Part shown: positions 10,458 to 21,210 of the stretch, in pieces
Numbering within the stretch: position 1 is the stretch's first letter
Layout: the number at the start of each line of letters is the position of its first letter
Source of the DNA: Phyto melanocephala
Taxonomy: Eukaryota > Arthropoda > Insecta > Diptera > Rhinophoridae
Length of the DNA: 64,000 nucleotides
Reading direction: 5' to 3'
Assembly (NCBI GenBank): GCA_941918925.1
Contig: OW799237.1
Coordinates: 95,515,015 to 95,579,014, forward strand
Made by a program: the position numbers and the translations under genes
The notes under the pieces: model-generated
Told to the model about the DNA's origin: nothing
Seen by the model: only the letters and a program-made list of their open reading frames with translations
Databases searched by the model: none

Positions 10458-12493
10458 AAAATATTTAATACTTTTTTTAATTGAATATATTTTACTTTAG
10501 TGTATGTGTGCTTTTTCGTTTATTTGTATAGCAATTATAAAACGTTTAATTTTATTATACTGATAATATGTTAAATTAAAAACAACAACAAAATTAAATG
10601 TAGATTGTACAAGTACAAATGTTAAACACCAAAATACCCTAAATATCTTATAGATAAGGTTTGGTTTAGTTTTTAAAACTATGTGACTTAGTTTTTTTTA
10701 TTTATTTTTCTCTTTCAAACAAAGCTAGATGGAGACAATGTCATATAGTTTTATGTTCTTCCTATATAATAATTATAACCACACTACACTTATGTACATT
10801 GGCTTAAATTAGCTTGTCTTAACTACTTTTCCTTCGGCTGACTAATGTATTAATGATTTAATCTATTGTGATAAAGTGATTAAGCTTTTTGAATTTTATC
10901 TCACAAATTACAAATAAAACAAAAAATACGATTTTTATGGCGTAGTTTTATGCTGTTTATTTAAAAGCAGAAATATTTATTTGTTTTTTAATGAACTTAC
11001 AACTTAACTAGCCGCCAATAAATATTTAAGCACAAAATATCAAATAAATAAAGCGTCGGCATATATACAATGGATCATTAATAACTAAAAATAGATGCAC
11101 AATTAAGTAATAATGCCTAAATATGTTTTGTAAATAATTAATTGTTTTTTATAATTGTTTTTTTATAATTCTTTTTTAACCTTTAACAGTTTACTATGTC
11201 TCTTGGAACCATGATAAATATAATGAATAATGGTTTTAAAATTAAAAAGTGAATTTTCGAAACTAAGAAAGAATTTAAATTTGTTTTTTTTCATCACCTA
11301 ATCAATTTGATTCTTGATTAGATTAAACAGGGCGATGATGTTTCTAAAGCGCACCTTTTAATTCTACGTTCGATTACTTTGTGATGCCTGAAATTAAATA
11401 ACAACTAGTAACTTTAGTCTTAGAACTGACAAGTAACAGTATCCATAATTTATCAACTTATATACATTAGAACTCCACGCCGAAAAAGCGTTAATTTTTA
11501 AAAAACTGATTAAAATGCTTTTAAGTTTAATTTAATTTCTATTTAGTTATGAAATAATATTATGTACCTGGTTAAAATGACACCTTATAAATGAATGACA
11601 CTTTATTGACTACAGGAAAATACGGGTAACATTTTCCCGATTTATATTCTATGAATGTAAAGTCATGGTCTCTGGAAATCTAATTTACTTTATGAATTTT
11701 TATGTTTTAACTAATTTCAATAGGATTCCTTAAGTTAATGGTTTAAGCAAGTTTTGATTTGATTTCACATATTTAATTAAAAGAATGGTAAACAAAAGAG
11801 AATTAAAATGATAAAAATAGTGAAATTTTTAATAATTTTAAATTTTGCTAATTTTGACTTAAATCTCTTTAAGTTTAAAAAAAATCGGCACTATCTACCA
11901 CAATTTAATCTGTCAGGGTTAAGATTAATATTCATAATTTCTTTTTTGACTAGTATCCTACAGTGTCGGAATAGAAGTGGTTTGATTAATATCAGCACCG
12001 AGTGCCACAATCTGGCGGACATCCTAATACTCGGTTGGATTTCTTATGCACAACTGCCCCTGTGTATCTTGTTAGGCAACTCAATCAGGCTCTAGGAGCT
12101 TACTAATTATCGTGATACCAGATGAGCCTCTGATCAGCGTTCAGCTAATTAGCTCTTTGAAAATGTTAAATATACCTCTATACCCCATACTGACAATACA
12201 CCTATCCCTGAGACTAGTCAACGTAAGATGTCCAAAGAGGGCCTACAGTATTAAAGTGGTAAGTGGTAAGAAATAATTCCATCTTTGTCAGTTAATAAGG
12301 ACTATAGTTATTAAACAAATTTCTGAAACTTAGTACAGTAAGCTCTACAGTGGCATGCCTCAGTAACTTGTTAAGAGATATGAACCTCGAGTTCTCATTT
12401 GTAAGTACAAAAACTAAATTGAATTGTAAAAAAAAATTACACCGGTAAAATAGTTTCGATGGCATTGTTTCAATCACTAGTTACGATTACACA
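10458..12493. other. AT-rich stretch with an unclassified coding-like patch at 11900-12280
   Basis: 10458-11890 is AT-rich with no supported feature. Bases 11900-12280 have more balanced composition and long open plus-strand frames: one reads through ILILGWISYAQLPLCILLGN, another reads RSLLIIVIPDEPLISVQLIS and continues open to about 12270. This suggests a decayed retroelement or gene fragment, but no family motif is recognised. Confidence 0.4.
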
Positions 12494-12878
12494 GGGCCAA
12501 TTCAAAGTAGACTCTCATATTGTACTATGTCATATAATTCATATTAAATGAATAGTGACTTTGAACACCTTTTGTTAACAAATTATGTATTTAATACAAG
12601 AAAGAAGACAAAGAGATGACGCTGTTAAAAATTGTATGTATACAGGAAAGAAGAAAATAGAAAATATTCTCTCTGAGAGGTGAGAAGCGAAGAAATTCTC
12701 TCTGAGAGACAGTATGGTTAAAAGTATAACATAAACAATTTCTTATACATAGAAAACAAATGTGTAAAGTCATATTATTTTTTTTTGTATGGAAATTACT
12801 AACAAAAATTTTAAGCATGCATAAAATAATATGAAATAGTACAAATACGACTGATATGCAACCACTTTGAATTGGCCC
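12494..12878. mobile_element. 385-bp MITE with GGGCCAATTCAAAG termini
   Basis: The left end GGGCCAATTCAAAGTAG (12494) and the right end, read inversely as GGGCCAATTCAAAGTGG (12878), form a terminal inverted repeat that continues imperfectly (GTACTAT, CATAT) for about 60 bp. No convincing target-site duplication is visible (ACA left, ATA right). The interior contains two copies of ATTCTCTCTGAGAG about 30 bp apart. It has no protein-coding capacity. Confidence 0.65.
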
Positions 12879-13193
12879 ATAATTTTATGCTTTTAGCTAA
12901 AGAATTTCGATTCAGATTTTTAAAGTATAGAAAGCACAACAAAAGTAAGATTCAAAAGATACAAAAACCAAATTATTACCAGAAAGAAGATATAAACGAG
13001 CTTTAATTTATTTATATTTTAAACTTTTAATATTTTGTTCAATATTTGTAAGCCCTGAAGTTCCAAAAATTTTATGGTAAGATGCCTTAAATAAACATGT
13101 GAACATTAACATATCCCTCACTAAATACGATAACGTCATGTAAATTCAATTTCTGAAAAGCACATTGTATCGATATTATAAATAACAAGTAAG

Positions 13194-14002
13194 AGCGCTA
13201 TATTCGGCCATGCCGAATCTTATATTCCCTTCACAACGTGTAGTGATGCAATAACAGTAGTTTGTATCACCATTCATCCCATATGAAATACGTACATACA
13301 TATAAAAAACATACATATATAAAAACATCCCATTGTAAATTATAAATTTACGTATGTAATTAAAAAAAATTAAAAAAAAAGTAAATTAAATATACATATA
13401 TAATAAATATAAAACAAAAAATAAAAAAATAAAAAAATATTAAAAAAAAAAATTAAAAAAAATTAAAAAAAAAGAATAAAAAATTAAAAAAAAAAAATAA
13501 TAATAAAAATATAAATAATATACTTAATAAAAAATAAAAAAAAATTAAAAAAAAATTAAGAAAAATAAAAAAATTTTTTTTGGCTCAGCTGGGATTCGAT
13601 GCCACGTTTCCTCTAACCAGTATACACGTTTGTATGTATATATGTTGTTGTTGTTATGTTGTTTTTGTGAAAAAAAATCGAGGTGGTCGTGGGTTTTTGC
13701 TCATATCTCAGTTGTTCATGTACCGATAATTCTGATTTTCAATACTGATCTACTCCCGAATATTTCTGATATTTTAGTACCTCACCCGGGTCCATGAAAT
13801 ATCGGGGGGCTTCAAAAAGTTGATTTCAACATACACACGGACAGACGACAGATGGACAGACTGACAGGGCTTAATCGACTTCCCTATTCATAAGCTGTCA
13901 GAAAATATATACTTTATGGGGTCGGAAATGAAAATTGTAGAAATTTCACACGGAATGACAAAGCTATATATACCATTTTTCACTGTGTGAGGGGTATAAA
14001 AA
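13194..14002 (+). mobile_element. Family-B element, copy 1
   Basis: The left end is AACAAGTAAGAGCGCTATA, then hairpin ATTCGGC-CAT-GCCGAAT, then ATATTCCCTTCACAACG. After about 100 bp comes a 240-bp A-rich simple tract (about 13340-13575), then a tRNA-like B-box remnant GGGATTCGATGCC at 13591-13603. Further right are TCGAGGTGGTCGTGGGTTTT, TCGGGGGGCTTCAAAAAG, a short CGGACAGACGACAGATGG tract, and ATATACTTTATGGGGTCGG. It ends TGAGGGGTATAAAAA. It is collinear with the reverse copy at 23601-24363. Confidence 0.85.
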
Positions 14003-14029
14003 TAGAACGGAATACTTAATTCTTCACAA

Positions 14030-15010
14030 TTTCAGCCTGTATCGTTTTGTGATTATAATCCTTAGTCAAGGCGGAGTGCTACATAATAGACAGTATTTTT
14101 TTAAGACTGAGACCTTTTTGTGGTGCTCAGTATGATGCACTGCCCTCTCATTCAGACCTATCAGCCCTTAATGTATATCCACCTGTCACCTGGCCATCAT
14201 GATGAAGCCGAAAATATGCTCTAGCTTGCACTCTAAGACATCACCTGACTGAGTTTTTACATCTTCCTCATCCTCACACATCCTATAGTAATCCAAAGTG
14301 CCCAAATCTCATCTACAGATCCAAGTTCTACTGGAAAATTAAATCTCATCTACAGATCCAAGTTCTACTGGAAAATGTCCCGCTATGACCGTAATAGGGG
14401 CCTTCATAGATATAATAGCTTGATCAGTTCCAAGAGTATCATAGAGTCCGCCGTGTTTATCTTGAAAAGTCCTTGACACTCTGCATTACCATGGGCTCTG
14501 CAATGCCATATCAGTCATGCTCGATATCTACGTCTTAATTCGCCTAAAATAGAGGCCCATCGGTTGCCTTATCATGCCCACTTCATACGTCGACCATAGA
14601 GCCAATCCCCGCGTGCACATTCGTTGCCAAAAACTCCACATTGCCCTGGTAACCTATATTTCCTACATTCCCTATTCCCATTATTCTAACAACAGCTTTA
14701 AGACATTCCCTAAGCAGCGTAGATTTGAAAAAATGTCTCTTCAAGTATACTTGAAAGTAGCCTGACTGTCCATATAAAGAATAATCTTTCTTTAAAACAT
14801 GTTGCGTTATGACATCTATTGCCCTATATATAGTCAGTATTTTTGCGTGGACCACACAAAAGTCTGTAAGACCTCCCTACGTTTTCCCACAATATATAAA
14901 TACCTTCCCTAAGCTTTTTCTATATCCATATTCGATCCATCAGTGAAAACATGCTCACCCCTCATACGGTACGTTGGATTCCAAGCAACAATCATCTTTG
15001 TGACAATACA
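14030..15010 (-). pseudogene. LINE ORF2 fragment: RNase H and Cys-rich C-terminus
   Basis: On the minus strand, near 14950, the frame reads EHVFTDGSNMD, the start of a non-LTR RNase H domain with its first catalytic Asp. A stretch reading HAKILTIYRAIDVITQHVL follows (Glu/Ala helix region). After frame changes come AWHCRAHGNAECQGL-like and ITVIAGHFP (family: TGHCP), then DYYRMCEDEEDVKT, matching the C-x-C-x-D-E-E-x-E-T knuckle. Multiple stops and frameshifts make it dead. A 36-bp segment is tandemly duplicated at about 14308-14379. The motif order indicates a jockey/R1/LOA-type element; the exact clade is uncertain. Confidence 0.7.
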
Positions 15011-16061
15011 GTCCGTCACAAAATAACAATAGGGAATAATTCAATTTGGGACACCGTTAAAAAGTAATTATGATTAACAAGTTCATTGGGTATAAACTTT
15101 TTCTACTACTAAAACATTGTAATTTATAATATTGTTGTAATTGTAATTTATAATAATTTATAATTCCAAAAATATTATTGTTGGTTCAATTATTATATTT
15201 TTTTATACAACTTTTTGATTTAATAGTTCGCCGGCTTAATATACAAGCTAGCTTAATCCACTTTTTAAGTAAACTGAAATTTTGATGCCGTGTGGTAGAG
15301 AAAGATAACTCTCGTCGACCAGCATCTAGTTTTTCTTGAATTTAAGTCTTGAAGTGTGTAAAAAGGTTTGAGAAGAAAAACTGCTAAATCCACAAACAGA
15401 AGAATTTTTGTTAGAAAAACTGCTAAATCCAGTACATTACTAGTTCAGTGCTTATTACTAACTCCAATTTGTTTTTCCTTTTATTTTTTTTATTTTTGTA
15501 GATTGCAGTTATACATGACATATACCATGCTTTTCCTCTCAAACTATAAATATGAAATATAAGAAGTTGTTTATCTCTCCTGTAAAACTTGCTAAAATGG
15601 AGTTAGCAGATTTTCATATTAAGCCGATGATTTGCTAAAAATGTCAAATACTGACCTAATAGTACTTAACCGTCAAACAATTTGGCGCCCACTGTATGCA
15701 AGATACATAAATAAAAGTCCTATTAAAAATAATAGGCCTTATAAATATTTTTTTTTTTGCAACTATCCAACAAAAAATATTTTACATTTAATTAAAATTT
15801 TAATGCACAAAAAATTCGCTGAACATTATTTAAAAAAAAATTTTCAAAAATGACCAAAAATTTTGCACATGTCAATTTGTCTTCATTTCATTGCATTCCT
15901 TCCCTTCTTCCTTCCATAACTTGTATAGTTTCGAAAATAAATTGCTAATGAAATTTTTTTGATGAATTATAATTAACACCTCAAGACAAATTTATCAGTC
16001 CGGTTTTCTTTTGTCTTGTATTTCTTTATGGAAATTAACTTTAGATTAAACATCAACATAC
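15011..16061. other. AT-rich non-coding stretch, presumed start of a minus-strand intron
   Basis: No gene is supported. An 18-bp direct repeat AGAAAAACTGCTAAATCC occurs at 15374 and 15413. If the exon at 16062-16127 is real, its intron begins at 16061 and extends leftward through this region. Confidence 0.5.
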
Positions 16062-16127
16062 CTGTTGTCCGGCATTGGCGGCAACCCAAGCTTCGGCAAA
16101 TGTCTCCATAGCACTTTGAAAATCCAT
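16062..16127 (-). CDS. Candidate first coding exon, 22 codons, unrecognised protein
   Basis: On the minus strand ATG at 16127 opens a frame of exactly 22 codons beginning MDFQSAMETFAEAW and ending NAGQQ. It is immediately followed by CAG|GTATGT, a consensus donor, in phase 0. Codon content (Ala, Glu, Trp, GCC/GCT) and GC content are unlike the AT-rich surroundings. A TGA lies 12 bases upstream in frame, so this ATG is the natural start. A perfect TATAAATA lies about 75 bp upstream, and the intervening 5' leader is short. The protein is not recognised. Downstream exons must lie to the left, possibly beyond the window, since no matching acceptor exon was found. Confidence 0.55.
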
Positions 16128-16200
16128 GACGATTTCTCAACACTCACTTTTAAACACTTCACTATTTACACACTTTACTATTCAATTATTTCCGTACGTG

Positions 16201-16208
16201 TATTTATA
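16201..16208 (-). promoter_or_regulatory. TATA box for the 16127 start
   Basis: TATAAATA on the minus strand. A start site 25-30 bp downstream would fall near 16172-16178, giving a 5' leader of about 45-50 nt before the ATG at 16127. No unambiguous initiator was identified. In such AT-rich DNA a TATA match can occur by chance; its value rests on position. Confidence 0.4.
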
Positions 16209-18181
16209 TTTCAAAAGCAATTAATTACATGTTTTGGTAACAGAACGTAACAACAAATTGGAACACAGTTTCAAATTATTTTTATTAAAATGCATATTTT
16301 TAAAAATTTGATTGTAAAATATATCAAATTAAATTTTTTATTATATGTTTCAATTCGATTGTGTTGGATTTTAACGATTTAATGCAATTAAAGGATTTGC
16401 TACAGTGTTTTTAACACATACACGGTTAGTTATTGTTGTTGTGGTCGATTAAATGTTTGTAGATTCGCATGACTATTGACGCGACTTCATTAGTGAATAA
16501 CTGACTGGCTGGTCGTGCAAACTCACTGCTGACTAATTAGTGAATAGTAGGCAAACAAAAAACAACAAAAACCAAAAGGGTTTGATGACAAATGTTTGTT
16601 GTTTTAGGTCTTTGTAATATTCAAAACACTCATAAAACTTTACAAGTCATAAACTAAACTAAGGTAGCGGGAGTAAATAGCAGTAGTAATATTTATTGTT
16701 GCTTTTGTTTTGGTACAGCCGCAGTATTAGGTGTAACCAATTAGTCTAGATGATGATGGTGAAAATAAGAGAACCCAGCAAATTTTTCTTTTCTGTTTTT
16801 ACTATAAAAAAACCTACGAATTTCAGTTTGTGTTTTTGGTTTCCTTTAGCTCAGCAGGCAGACAGGCAGGTAGTTATGTTTTGTTTATTTTATTTTTTGT
16901 TTGAAATTATTGTTGTTTTTATTTTTAGTAAAATGATCATTGCTTATGGCTAATTGTCAGAATTGTGACAGCTGCTGTTAGGAGTTGTATTTCTCTTTTT
17001 AATTCAAAACTACGTTTTGTTCTTGTCATTTAGTGTCTGCCAAATACTGTACAGGTGACACAAGAGTAAACACGTTCTACAAATCGCCAGGGTTAATTTA
17101 GAAAAAATGCAAAAAAAAACATTAAAACATCTACATAAAAAAACTGTCATTAGCACCAACACAGCAGTATAATTAAAGTGCATACATATTCATTTATTCA
17201 AATACTTATTCTTAAAAAAATTTTGAATATTAAACCAACCCGCCAAAAGTGTATTTTATTGCAAATATTGTCACAACGATGATTAAAACTTTTTTTAAAT
17301 TATAACAGTAATTAGGTTTTTAGTTTAAAATAATTTGCAAAATTGCAAAACACACACGCACACACTCGCGTTTAATTACAGGGATAAAAGTATTATAGAA
17401 GTGTTAGAAACTTTGTTTTGTTTTTGTAGCACTTGATCGAACGGGCGCCATGCAATGACTGTCAATACGCAATGACAACTATGTTATGATAAGCTAACAA
17501 TTTAACTTTGTCTATTAACCGTAACATTTAAATCTTCTTTTTTTCCTTATTACTTATCGAGTACAATTGTCAATTATTTTTCTTTAATTATTGCATTATT
17601 GTGAAAAACAAAAGAAACAAATTTGCCATTAAATAAAACAATTAAAATAGTTCTGCTTTAAATTGTTTTCAATTAAATAATTTGTGCAAACGCGCGTAAC
17701 AACATGTTCACCTAATGCAAGTTGTCGCACAACTGATGTTTCCCTCTACTCGCACACCAATGAATTGTTTTTGTTGTATGTGTGAATATTTTCTTTGCTG
17801 GTGTTAGTGATATTTTTCTCTTTGTAAAAAGTTTTTGCTCTTAATTTACCACTACCAATGTGTAGTATGTTAATGTGTGCGTTATTTATGTTTTTGCCCA
17901 TTTCCACTTTACATTTTTGACCGGATTAAGGATTAAGTTTTATTTTAGCAGTGAAGTGTGGCTGCTAACGGGATGCTAAATGGGTTTTAAAAAGACTCCG
18001 CTGAAATTTATTTAGTTTGTTGTGCCAAACTACCATGGACGCTTAAAGAGTTCAACAAAACGTGCAAAGAAAAAAATTGTTTTATCAAAATGGGTATTTT
18101 ATTTAGGCAACATTCCATGCGACGCTTCATAACAAAAAATAATTTTTAGCAATGAGGCAAATTTCTGTATGAAAAGGCACA
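16209..18181. other. Unique-looking upstream region, possible regulatory DNA
   Basis: This is the longest stretch in the window without a recognisable transposon. It lies upstream of the minus-strand start at 16127. It holds poly-Q-like GTTGTTGTGG words, mixed-composition blocks at about 16460-16530, 17430-17480 and 17690-17760, and two tandem homeodomain K50-type sites (TTAATCC) on the minus strand at about 17924-17938. Regulatory function is inference. Confidence 0.35.
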
Positions 18182-18358
18182 TCAATAAACAATATTATCG
18201 AATTTGGTTCTATACCATTTCATATAAGATCCACGAGCGTTCAATGCATCGCATCCAAAACACATCAGTGTTTGGTGCAGATTTTTGGCTAGCACAATAA
18301 TGCTCCATATTTTCTTAAGGTCGACGTTGGCCATTCCAGCACCTTCGATAGCGTTAGC
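18182..18358 (-). CDS. Short unrecognised frame with protein-like composition
   Basis: A minus-strand frame is open for 58 codons between in-frame stops, with an internal Met at 18334 giving 50 aa. It reads MANVDLKKIWSIIVLAK, then HQTLMCFGCDALNARGSY, then KWYRTKFDNIVY. The composition (Trp, Cys, Asp, Gly, Arg) is unusual for random AT-rich translation here. No acceptor, donor or family match was identified; it may be an old gene or transposase fragment. Confidence 0.2.
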   Translation of the reverse strand, partial: ANAIEGAGMANVDLKKIWSIIVLAKNLHQTLMCFGCDALNARGSYMKWYRTKFDNIVY

Positions 18359-18890
18359 TCAAGGTTTATGATTGTCAACATATTTTAGCTTAAATTGTAT
18401 AACATTTACACTGACAAGTCATTTAATCAAAAATGCCCGATAAGTTCGTGAAATTAAACTATGATTTTTAAAATATATTTTGAACAAACTCCTTAAAACC
18501 AAGAACTGTCGAACTCCTTATTACAGAAGATAGGGGAGTCGCTTAAAAAATATACATTTCCATTTATGTAACAGTATGTAAATGTATACTTAACTTTTAA
18601 AATATAAACGACTTTCTAATAGTAACGGGTATATGCTGACAGTTTATGGCAGTGAGCAATAGAAGTTGGTTACAAAGATCCGACGATTTAATTCAGCTAG
18701 AATAAGGTGTACTGAATCGATTGCCTTATGCTGTGTTAATACGGTGATAAAAACAACTAGTTTTGTTCTCTGAATCACGATTGCGTACCTTGGTGTTCAA
18801 ATAATTGTTTTTATTTAATTTTTTCTTCACTTTAAAAATTCACTACTTCGTTTTTGATGTTTTTATTCAAATAAACACATTAGACCAGGC

Positions 18891-19547
18891 CAAGGCGAAT
18901 TCATACAGGTGAAATTATCAGCCCAGCTGATGGGGAGACATTTTATCAAAATCTGTTAAATTCGCCTTGATTTCATTTATTAAATCAGAGATGGAAAATA
19001 CAATTTTGTTTTCAGTATTAAGAAATAAACTTAAATGTACTTTTTCAAAAATAAATGTATAAACTTTATGTATATTTGTTGTTTTTGCACCATTTATAAT
19101 GTGTTTCACAAATATATATCCTTTTTTTTAGTAAAATTTCACAAATCACAATAAGTTTTCCATTCCTGTTATACGAATGGCTATGACAGAAAATAACCCC
19201 TAAAAAATTGCTGCTTTTTTATATCAATTCGCCGTTGCATATACCTGTATTAATATGTGTTGAACCAGGTATTATATGCAACGGCGAATTGATACAACAA
19301 AGCAACTTTTGAGGAGATGTTTTTTGTTAAGGCCAATTAATATATCAGGGATGGAAAAGTTGTTATAACATATTAAATATAATAAAATTTGATAAGAAAA
19401 AGGATATAAATTTTTTAAACACATTATTAAAGACGCATAAGCAACAAATATACATAAATTTAGTACATATATTGTTAAATAAGTACACTTAAGGCAAATT
19501 CAACCCATCAGCTGGGCTGATAATTTCACCTGTATGAATTCGCCTTG
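18891..19547. mobile_element. Inverted dimer of a ~350-bp MITE (CAAGGCGAATT family)
   Basis: The outer ends are a near-perfect 44-bp inverted repeat starting CAAGGCGAATTCATACAGGT and running through ATTATCAGCCCAGCTGATGG. Two units face each other: 18891-19246 and 19267-19547. Each ends inside in TTCGCCGTTGCATATACCT (or its complement), separated by about 20 bp. The single unit at 56762-57113 has one outer and one inner end, showing that the basic element is about 350 bp and that this locus is a head-to-head pair. It has no coding capacity. Confidence 0.85.
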
Positions 19548-21119
19548 TACGAGACTATAAACTTTTTTTTGTATTAAAAGGCTTTCTTTATATATTTAAA
19601 CCATTAATTTTTTGTTTTTTCTTTATTTGCATTATTTGACAGTAAGTTGAGAAAAACTAGCAATAACTTTTTACCAAATTTGGAGATGTCAGTAAATTTT
19701 TCGTGGTTCGCAGCAAGATTCAAAATGTTTCGCTTTTAAAATTTTGTATGGCGAAACATGTTGATTGTAACATGATTCAGGCGTGAACCTTCAACAAGAG
19801 AGCGAACCTAGAAATTTTCTGTACGCCTGAACATAGTACAATATTAAAGTCAACATAATCTGAGCCATCGCTTAACTTAAGGCCGATATATTAGTCAGAG
19901 TCAGATAATTTAAAATTGGTTTGGATCCGTAAAACCGTGCAAAGCCTAGTTGGTGCTTCGAACTCTATACATAACTCATACAAAGGTGCTTGAAATAAAA
20001 TGCAATAATTTAAGTTTTTTTTAAGACCGACAACCTTTTTTTTGGACAGCCCTAAAAATTTAACAGATTACTTGTTTCCCTACGGCAAGTATGCCTCTGG
20101 TAATATTTAATCCCAATTCCTGCGACAGAAAGTATGAAAAAGCCATTACTCTATGTTAAAAAAAAACTTTAGCTGTATATTTCCATTAGCAATGAAATGA
20201 CATCCCAGTTATTAATCCCACCATTTCCGAGTAAGAATTAAATTTCGAACTTTTTGCGATTTTCTTAAGATAATATACACATGTTTATATATATTTGTAC
20301 CAAACACTCTTTAACTGGTACTCTTTGACAAAAAAACCCGAATTATATTTTACAAATAGCAAACAACAAGCCTTGTGTAAGTAAAGGAATTTTGTGAAAG
20401 AGAAATATCAAAACAATTACAACTCACCGGTACTTTTGTAATTGTGTGCAACCAAAACAAAACCAATACATTCGCATTAACAAAAAAGAAAACAATGACA
20501 AAATAAAATTCTCTCTTATAAAAAGAATTAAAACAAAATATAGAATGAGGAAATGTGAATGGTTTTGAGAGAAATTACTTCAAAATATTTTCCGCCAAGA
20601 GAACAAATTTGTGCGATATGAATGGTATGAAACGGATTTATGCATTTATGCAAATGTTGCCTAAAGACTGAAATGCTTTTGGCTAACAGAAACAACTTAT
20701 TGTGAACCAGTTTTCTTTGACCGTAACAACTTTAAAAATATAAACAAATTTCAACCATTATTAATAGAGCAACTTATTTTCAGCTCTCTGAGATACACAA
20801 CAACAATACTGTGTTGTGGTATCTGTCAGAACTGTCAACAACCCAAACTAAGAATAAAATGAAGTTTGAATGTAAGAAGCCGATATGCCAAAGAAAAAAC
20901 ATATCATTACGGATTTCATTGTATTTTTGGGGAATTATATTAAACCAATACAACATTTCTGGCAAGTACAAGTTTATGTTGTTTGAGTTTGTTTTTTGTT
21001 GTCGTTGACTGGTTTTTGAATGGTGTGAGTGGGTTGTGTCATGTCAACCACAAAGGGTATAACATTGTTACAACACTATATGCATCTCCTATGGTTATAT
21101 TTATAAACGTAGTACTTAC
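19548..21119. other. Non-repetitive stretch, presumed minus-strand intron
   Basis: No gene or transposon was resolved. It lies directly downstream (minus strand) of the exon candidate at 21120-21177, so it may be that gene's intron. CAACACAA/TTGTTGTG-rich words occur at 20790-20840 and 20980-21080. Confidence 0.4.
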
Positions 21120-21177
21120 GTGCTGATATCAATCGTGTTAGTGATGATGGGTGAGGAAGTGGTATCCTCCATCCATA
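21120..21177 (-). CDS. Candidate 58-nt internal exon, unrecognised protein
   Basis: On the minus strand a long pyrimidine tract (CTCTCTATCTCTCTCTCTC, then ACACACTTCAG) forms a strong acceptor ending at 21178. The next 58 bases end in GCAC|GTAAGT, a perfect donor. Read in the frame leaving two bases at the start, it encodes WMEDTTSSPIITNTIDIS plus two bases, so it enters with a two-base partial codon and leaves in phase 2. A second open frame exists (YGWRIPLPHPSS...) and the third is closed. It could instead be a first exon starting at the Met (21172). Composition is far less AT-rich than its flanks. The protein is not recognised. Phase 2 does not match the phase-0 exon at 16062, so the two need not share a downstream exon. 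Confidence 0.45.
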
Positions 21178-21181
21178 CTGA

Positions 21182-21210
21182 AGTGTGTGAGAGAGAGAGA
21201 TAGAGAGGGA
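21182..21210. repeat. GA-rich microsatellite (polypyrimidine on minus strand)
   Basis: AGTGTGTGAGAGAGAGAGAT and AGAGAGGG on the plus strand. On the minus strand it provides the polypyrimidine tract for the exon candidate ending at 21120, so the apparent splice acceptor could also be a by-product of a simple repeat. Confidence 0.8.

Noticed and set aside
20421..20470. Minus-strand GTGAGT donor after a short frame MRMYWFCFGCTQLQK
   Set aside because: The donor is plausible, but the frame is short with no acceptor, promoter or composition support. It could be an untranslated exon, which cannot be judged without RNA data.
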